IMG/VR virus record: IMGVR_UViG_3300024262_000212
Span: 1-25,995 of that record
DNA: 25,995 nucleotides
Source: a virus
Direction: 5' to 3' (one strand)
The translations under genes were made by a program, and so were the position numbers. The notes below the pieces were generated by a model that had not been told where the DNA came from, made no database searches, and was given only the letters and a program-made list of their open reading frames with translations. Positions 22,431-25,995 of the stretch are shown piece by piece (position 1 is the stretch's first letter; the number at the start of each line of letters is the position of its first letter).

Positions 22431-23246
22431 CTACCAACCTCCGAAAAAATCTTTTTGAGTGTCTTCCAACGGCTCAGTCTTTGGAGTGATAACTATCGGC
22501 TCCTCTTTTTCTTCTAGTAATCCTGTTGCAGAGTTAGAACCTCTTAATACAAGGCTTGACTCTCCAATATTTTTAGCTTCTGTTACTACCCAGAAGTATT
22601 CTATTTCCTCAAAATCTGATTTGTTAGCAATAGTATTAACGTTGTCCATGTACAGCTTCATCTCTGCTTCATCTTCTTTCGCTTCGCTATTCATTGCTAG
22701 TTCAATCTTAACGTATTGCATCCTTACACTTGCTTCTATATCATCTCCAGACTCTAGCCATTCTTTAGCTAATGGATTGATAACATCAGTCTTCTTTACT
22801 TTATAAATTAATGCTTGAGTCTGGCCATCATAGTTTTTACCAATTGCAGAGAATGGAATCTCTGTAACAAACATTTCAACGTTTTCTTTTTTAACTACTA
22901 CGTTGGCCATCTCCATTTTATGATCCGTAACAAGATAGTTTTTACCTTGCTGCTCTTGAGCTGACTTATTCCATATTCCATCCTTATGTAAATCTCTATG
23001 AGAGTCTAGTATCTTTGTTGTGTTAACTACTACATAATGGTAGTTAGAATCCATTACAACTCCTTTTAATGATGTACTGAACTTTAAAGGATCTATTGCT
23101 TTAAGATTAACTCCTAGCCCTTTTTCATGTGACTTAAAAATTCTAGACTTCTTTAGTCCTATGATATCTCCTTTGGCTCTTTTCAAAGCTTCAAACATCT
23201 GGTGTTTGTTTTCAAAGTTTTTGTTTAATTCTTTACAGTGTATCAT
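22431..23246 (-). CDS. Prohead protease (HK97-type candidate)
   Basis: 271 residues. A VVVNTTKILDSHRDLHKDG stretch (about 73-91) and NYLVTDH (H109) give the His expected of HK97-type prohead proteases. ASVRMQYVKI (about 172-181) is the candidate Ser region, though the usual G-x-S is not evident. It lies between portal and capsid with an ATGA overlap to the 41-residue gene, exactly as in HK97-like modules. It would trim the capsid delta domain. The C-terminal 40 residues are Pro/Glu-rich and ending DFFGGW. Call rests mostly on position and partial motifs. Confidence 0.7.
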   Translation of the reverse strand: MIHCKELNKNFENKHQMFEALKRAKGDIIGLKKSRIFKSHEKGLGVNLKAIDPLKFSTSLKGVVMDSNYHYVVVNTTKILDSHRDLHKDGIWNKSAQEQQGKNYLVTDHKMEMANVVVKKENVEMFVTEIPFSAIGKNYDGQTQALIYKVKKTDVINPLAKEWLESGDDIEASVRMQYVKIELAMNSEAKEDEAEMKLYMDNVNTIANKSDFEEIEYFWVVTEAKNIGESSLVLRGSNSATGLLEEKEEPIVITPKTEPLEDTQKDFFGGW

Positions 23247-23368
23247 TTTGTTATCGTTTTATTACCTTGTAATACCTTTACTTTTTCTTTGATTGACTTC
23301 TTTGCTTCATCACTAATTGTTGAGCTATTAAGTTTCTCTTTTATTTTTTGTATCTCTGGCTTATTCAT
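23243..23368 (-). CDS. Small helical protein between portal and protease, 41 aa
   Basis: Found by translation; 41 residues, MNKPEIQKIKEKLNSS... to ...GNKTITK. Highly Lys-rich amphipathic helix without hydrophobic segment. Its ATG overlaps the portal stop by eight bases and its TGA overlaps the protease ATG (ATGA), so both neighbours are coupled to it. Could be a portal/protease assembly factor; no family recognised. Confidence 0.55.
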   Translation of the reverse strand: MNKPEIQKIKEKLNSSTISDEAKKSIKEKVKVLQGNKTITK

Positions 23369-24677
23369 TTTCTGTAGTGTTAGTTTCTTCTACCATTCCT
23401 GTGTTAGCTACTAAATCTCTTGCTTCCTGTTCTGTCATATCAAAACTCCATATTAATACCTGAATTGCTGACTCTGGTTTAATCTTTCCTTCTCCTACTC
23501 TCATTATCACATCACTTATTCCTCTAGATAGGTTTACTTGCTTACTTACTTTAGCTACTTGATCATCTTGAAGTGCTTCAATTTCTGAAAGGTCTAGCCT
23601 TATATCATACTTTACATTGTCAGACTTATTCCATCCTGGAAGTACTAGCTCTTTGTATCCTAGTAGATGTCTTTCTAATGGAGGTATAACTGCATTAATA
23701 TAAAAACTCTTTTGTGCTTCTTTTAAGTTATTAAACTTCTTGTTTGCAGGATCATTAAAACTTGATGAGTCTGCTCCGTATAAACTACACAATTGTCTTA
23801 GTGTAAGTACTCCGTTTTCAATCATCTTTAAATCAGCAGGAGATAGACCGAATTGAGTGTATTTTACTTTGGCTGTTGTTCCTACTATTCTGTTGAACTT
23901 CTCTGCTTCTCCTAATTTCTGGAGTACTTTCTCCTGAAGGTTATCGAAGTCTTCCTGGTCCATTGCGTTTTCAGAGTCGTTACTAAGCATTCCATTAGCT
24001 CCTCTGTTTTTTAATGCATTGGCTTGAGCTACCATTAACTCATTTGATGCCATTAAAGTATTGTATCCTGCTTGTAGTGGACTTAATCCCATTCCACAAT
24101 CTATTCCTTCTTGAGTAGGATTAAAGTATTTGATGTGTTTTACATCTTCCTCTTCTAGTGGCGTATCAATTCCTTTGTATCTTAAAATGTATTTTAATGC
24201 ATAGTCAAAGAACTGATTACTCATTCTTTTAACCGTTACTAATTGAGTTGGTACTATGTGAACTTGAGATACTAGTTCCATTCCTGCAGGTTTCATTCCG
24301 TACAGTAATTCATTTCCTGTTGTAAGTTGGTACCCTAGAGCATCTTCTGTAAACTCAAACTTGTTTTGTTTTTTGTTTGGCTGCATTACAGAATCATAAA
24401 ACGGTCCTGAAGTTATAATCTCTTCTGTTCCATCGTTATTAATCTTTACTATCTCGTATGGGATGTTTGCTCCTGTTCTTATAATCTTGCTAATGATTGA
24501 GTATACATCTGTATTAGATGCGTAGCCATCATTTATTAAAGTCATTTGCTTATTGAAAAGAAAAGAAAAACCTCCAGATGTTGAACTTGTATAGAACTTA
24601 GCTGCCTGGTACTTCTCGGTAGCCAGGTGGCTAAGATTCTTTAGGATGGTCTTAGTCGTTTGTGTGAACTTACTCAT
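23361..24677 (-). CDS. Portal protein, HK97 gp3-like
   Basis: 438 residues with the HK97-type portal pattern. SNTDVYSIISKIIRTGANIPYEI (about 54-76) is the first core helix. TGNELLYGMK (about 119-128), DYALKYILRY (about 157-166) and VKHIKYFNP (about 178-186) follow, then GMGLSPLQAGYNTL (about 194-207) at the wing/clip. LYGADSSSFNDPANKKFNNL (about 298-317) and FYINAVIPPLERHLL (about 323-337) belong to the stem and crown. The C-terminus (after DLSEIEALQDDQ) is a helical tail. Portals form the dodecameric DNA gate of the capsid. The start ATG overlaps an 11-codon leader ORF by 8 bases, and a good Bacteroidota promoter stands 45 bases upstream. Confidence 0.9.
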   Translation of the reverse strand: MSKFTQTTKTILKNLSHLATEKYQAAKFYTSSTSGGFSFLFNKQMTLINDGYASNTDVYSIISKIIRTGANIPYEIVKINNDGTEEIITSGPFYDSVMQPNKKQNKFEFTEDALGYQLTTGNELLYGMKPAGMELVSQVHIVPTQLVTVKRMSNQFFDYALKYILRYKGIDTPLEEEDVKHIKYFNPTQEGIDCGMGLSPLQAGYNTLMASNELMVAQANALKNRGANGMLSNDSENAMDQEDFDNLQEKVLQKLGEAEKFNRIVGTTAKVKYTQFGLSPADLKMIENGVLTLRQLCSLYGADSSSFNDPANKKFNNLKEAQKSFYINAVIPPLERHLLGYKELVLPGWNKSDNVKYDIRLDLSEIEALQDDQVAKVSKQVNLSRGISDVIMRVGEGKIKPESAIQVLIWSFDMTEQEARDLVANTGMVEETNTTENE

Positions 24678-24705
24678 TTGAATAGTTAACTATTGTGATA
24701 GGCAT
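24670..24705 (-). CDS. 11-residue leader ORF overlapping the portal start
   Basis: ATG at 24705-24703, peptide MPITIVNYSNE, stop TAA at 24672-24670. Its end (AATGAGTAA) contains the portal ATG, an eight-base overlap that could let terminating ribosomes restart on the portal. It starts about 13 bases after the predicted transcription start. Whether it is translated is unknown; it could simply be chance sequence. Confidence 0.35.
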   Translation of the reverse strand: MPITIVNYSNE

Positions 24706-24715
24706 CTTAACCTAT
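24700..24715 (-). repeat. 16-base direct repeat, copy at the portal leader ORF
   Basis: Minus-strand ATAGGTTAAGATGCCT, identical to 11378-11393 and in the same position relative to an initiating ATG. The exact match stops at both ends, so it is not part of a longer duplication. Confidence 0.6.
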
Positions 24716-24721
24716 TTTTAT

Positions 24722-24754
24722 CAAATGTAGGAAATTAAAATAGTTTGTAACAAA
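24722..24754 (-). promoter_or_regulatory. Bacteroidota-type promoter before the portal gene
   Basis: TTTG at 24754-24751 (-33) and TACATTTG at 24729-24722 (-7, consensus TAnnTTTG) are 21 bases apart, inside the known spacing range. It lies in the 98-base gap between terminase and portal, one of the widest in the structural operon. Predicted start near 24718. Confidence 0.65.
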
Positions 24755-24756
24755 CT
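24742..24756 (-). promoter_or_regulatory. Palindrome over the -33 box, operator candidate
   Basis: AGTTTG-TTA-CAAACT, a perfect six-base inverted repeat covering the TTTG -33 element. A bound dimer would block or recruit RNA polymerase. It could instead act as a weak hairpin at the end of the terminase transcript, but the loop of three bases and lack of a clean T-run argue against that. Confidence 0.4.
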
Positions 24757-24775
24757 TTTTATTAAGTTTTTTAAT

Positions 24776-25995
24776 TTATGCTGTTAATATCTTACTCCTC
24801 TTTCTTGAAATATCGAACCATTCACGCATCATTATTGTATCCCAATCATCGGGAGAACGACCTATTGCTGCTTTTATTTCATCCTTTGGTAGTACTCCCA
24901 TCCTTCCATCTTTATCTAAGTTCTTATATTTGATTTGCTCTAGCTCTTCATTAACAGATTCTATCACAGTTGAGTCGTTACAAATTTCTACTACTTCCCT
25001 TCTTTCTATTCTTTCGGCCATCTTAATTGAACATTGACTTTTTAAGTTCTCGTAGTTTTCTTTGTTTAATGCTCTGCTATTGTTTACAAATCCTTTGCAT
25101 CTTAATTGGTCCACTACTCCTCCTCCGACACCATCTTCATCAGCTATTGTATTGCTGTTGCTTATTTTAAATGCTGCTTGTATTTTCTTTGCTTTCTCTA
25201 CTACTTCAGTTGTTAAGCTTATCTTCATCTCATACCTCTTAACGCATATCCAATCCTTCCAAACTCTAAAGACTGTTTTATCTTTTCCTTTTCTGGCTAC
25301 ATCTATTGTTAAGTAAGTTGTGTATATTTCTTTGCCTTGTTCATCTACTTCGTGTTTAATATGTGAACCGTTCCAGTAGTCCATTATTGCATCGTAGCTT
25401 ATTAGAGCTGCTTTATCATCATCATATTCCCAATCTCCATGTAGTAGTCTTCTTCTGGAGCTTTCATCCATTTGATTTAAACTTTCTATGTATGCTTTTG
25501 GTAGGTATGGATTGTCTGAAGGTAACGATTGAATGAAGGACCTATATTCTACAAGCTCCTGCTTTGTTTTTGGCTTATAAAATAATCTATAAACCCATCC
25601 TTTTGATGGATTACAAGTTCCTAGTAGTTTTGGTGTGAGTCCTTCTGTTGTATGTCCTTTATCACATATCCATTTGTTAGGTATGATTATACCTTGAACT
25701 TCTAAATGTTCTAGTATCTCTTTTTTCTTTTGGGAGCCACATTCATGGCAGTAATCTTTTAATCGATATCTTATTCTTGACTTTGCTACTGTCCATCCTT
25801 TTAAAACTATCTGAGTAATTTCATCTATAAAGCCTCCTGTTATTTCTAATGATCCTAAACTATCAAAGTCTAAATCTCTAGGATTATGCTTAAGCTCTTT
25901 TAATAATATCTGGCTTCCATTGTGCCATTGTATTATTCCTTTCTGCTCTTTGTATTCCCATTGCTCATTAACGTTTAGCTTTGTTGACTCTTCAA
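24776..25995 (-). CDS. Terminase large subunit (partial) with zinc-finger insertion
   Basis: Runs off the right edge; 405 residues visible, reading through without stop. The ATPase part includes the Walker B region GSLEITGGFIDEIT (catalytic Glu after Asp) and motif III LLGTCNPSKGWVY. MDESSRRRLLHGDW is the usual linker to the nuclease. The RNase-H-like nuclease shows YLTIDVARKGKDKTVF (first Asp), TIADEDGVGGGVVDQL (second Asp) and SPDDWDT (late Asp). It packages DNA by cutting and translocating. Between RYRLKDY and GLTPKLLGTCNP it has an extra loop with C-x2-C (25739-25750) and C-x3-H (25652-25666), a zinc-finger insertion. The Walker A and N-terminus lie outside the window. Confidence 0.92.
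   Translation of the reverse strand, partial: EESTKLNVNEQWEYKEQKGIIQWHNGSQILLKELKHNPRDLDFDSLGSLEITGGFIDEITQIVLKGWTVAKSRIRYRLKDYCHECGSQKKKEILEHLEVQGIIIPNKWICDKGHTTEGLTPKLLGTCNPSKGWVYRLFYKPKTKQELVEYRSFIQSLPSDNPYLPKAYIESLNQMDESSRRRLLHGDWEYDDDKAALISYDAIMDYWNGSHIKHEVDEQGKEIYTTYLTIDVARKGKDKTVFRVWKDWICVKRYEMKISLTTEVVEKAKKIQAAFKISNSNTIADEDGVGGGVVDQLRCKGFVNNSRALNKENYENLKSQCSIKMAERIERREVVEICNDSTVIESVNEELEQIKYKNLDKDGRMGVLPKDEIKAAIGRSPDDWDTIMMREWFDISRKRSKILTA

Noticed and set aside
1-25995. tRNA genes, CRISPR arrays, insertion sequences, integrase or attachment sites
   Set aside because: I saw no cloverleaf-like segments, spaced direct repeats, transposase motifs or recombinase genes. Whether the phage is temperate cannot be decided from this window.

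Overview
The window is part of a tailed double-stranded DNA phage (or prophage) genome. Every gene I can support lies on the minus strand, so gene order reads from the right edge to the left. The virion set is HK97-fold: terminase, portal, prohead protease and a capsid protein with a delta domain. A major tail protein and a 984-residue tape measure are present, and no contractile sheath is visible, which points to a siphovirus. The host is most likely a member of the Bacteroidota, probably Flavobacteriia. The DNA is strongly AT-rich. Gene starts lack Shine-Dalgarno sequences and have A-rich leaders instead. Promoter candidates match the Bacteroidota type (TTTG about 20 bases before TAnnTTTG), not the E. 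coli type. The host call is an inference.

Right to left, the head module holds the large terminase (cut by the right edge), a promoter region with an 11-codon leader ORF, portal, a 41-residue ORF, protease, major capsid protein, an intrinsic terminator, a small Cys4 protein, a head-tail connector and a small virion protein. A four-gene cassette (17192-19424) follows whose glycine codons (GGT) differ from the surrounding GGA habit. It encodes a RANHTGTQ-type fibre, a small virion-like protein, a phospholipase A2-like protein and a membrane/coiled-coil protein. The tail module follows: neck/terminator candidate, major tail protein, three small tail-assembly candidates, tape measure, a hub-like protein with membrane-type helices, large distal tail proteins and a terminal fibre. 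The lysis cassette (3065-4634) has an M15 endolysin, a two-helix holin and three small membrane or exported proteins that look like spanin components. It ends at a strong UUCG-loop terminator.

Immediately left of that terminator a new promoter with a palindromic operator candidate starts an early-type operon of very small, overlapping genes. These lead to a helix-turn-helix protein, an unknown 173-residue protein, a YqaJ/lambda-type exonuclease and a truncated zinc-ribbon (HNH-like) gene at the left edge.

Five short genes (40-59 codons) and the two edge-truncated genes were found by translating the strand by hand. After adding them, no stretch longer than about 110 bases is without a gene. 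The most interesting points are the phospholipase A2 inside a foreign-looking cassette in the structural operon, hydrophobic helices on the capsid protein N-terminus and in the tail hub, a zinc-finger insertion in the terminase ATPase, a nuclease paired with an unknown recombination partner, and a promoter, palindrome and leader peptide in front of the portal.
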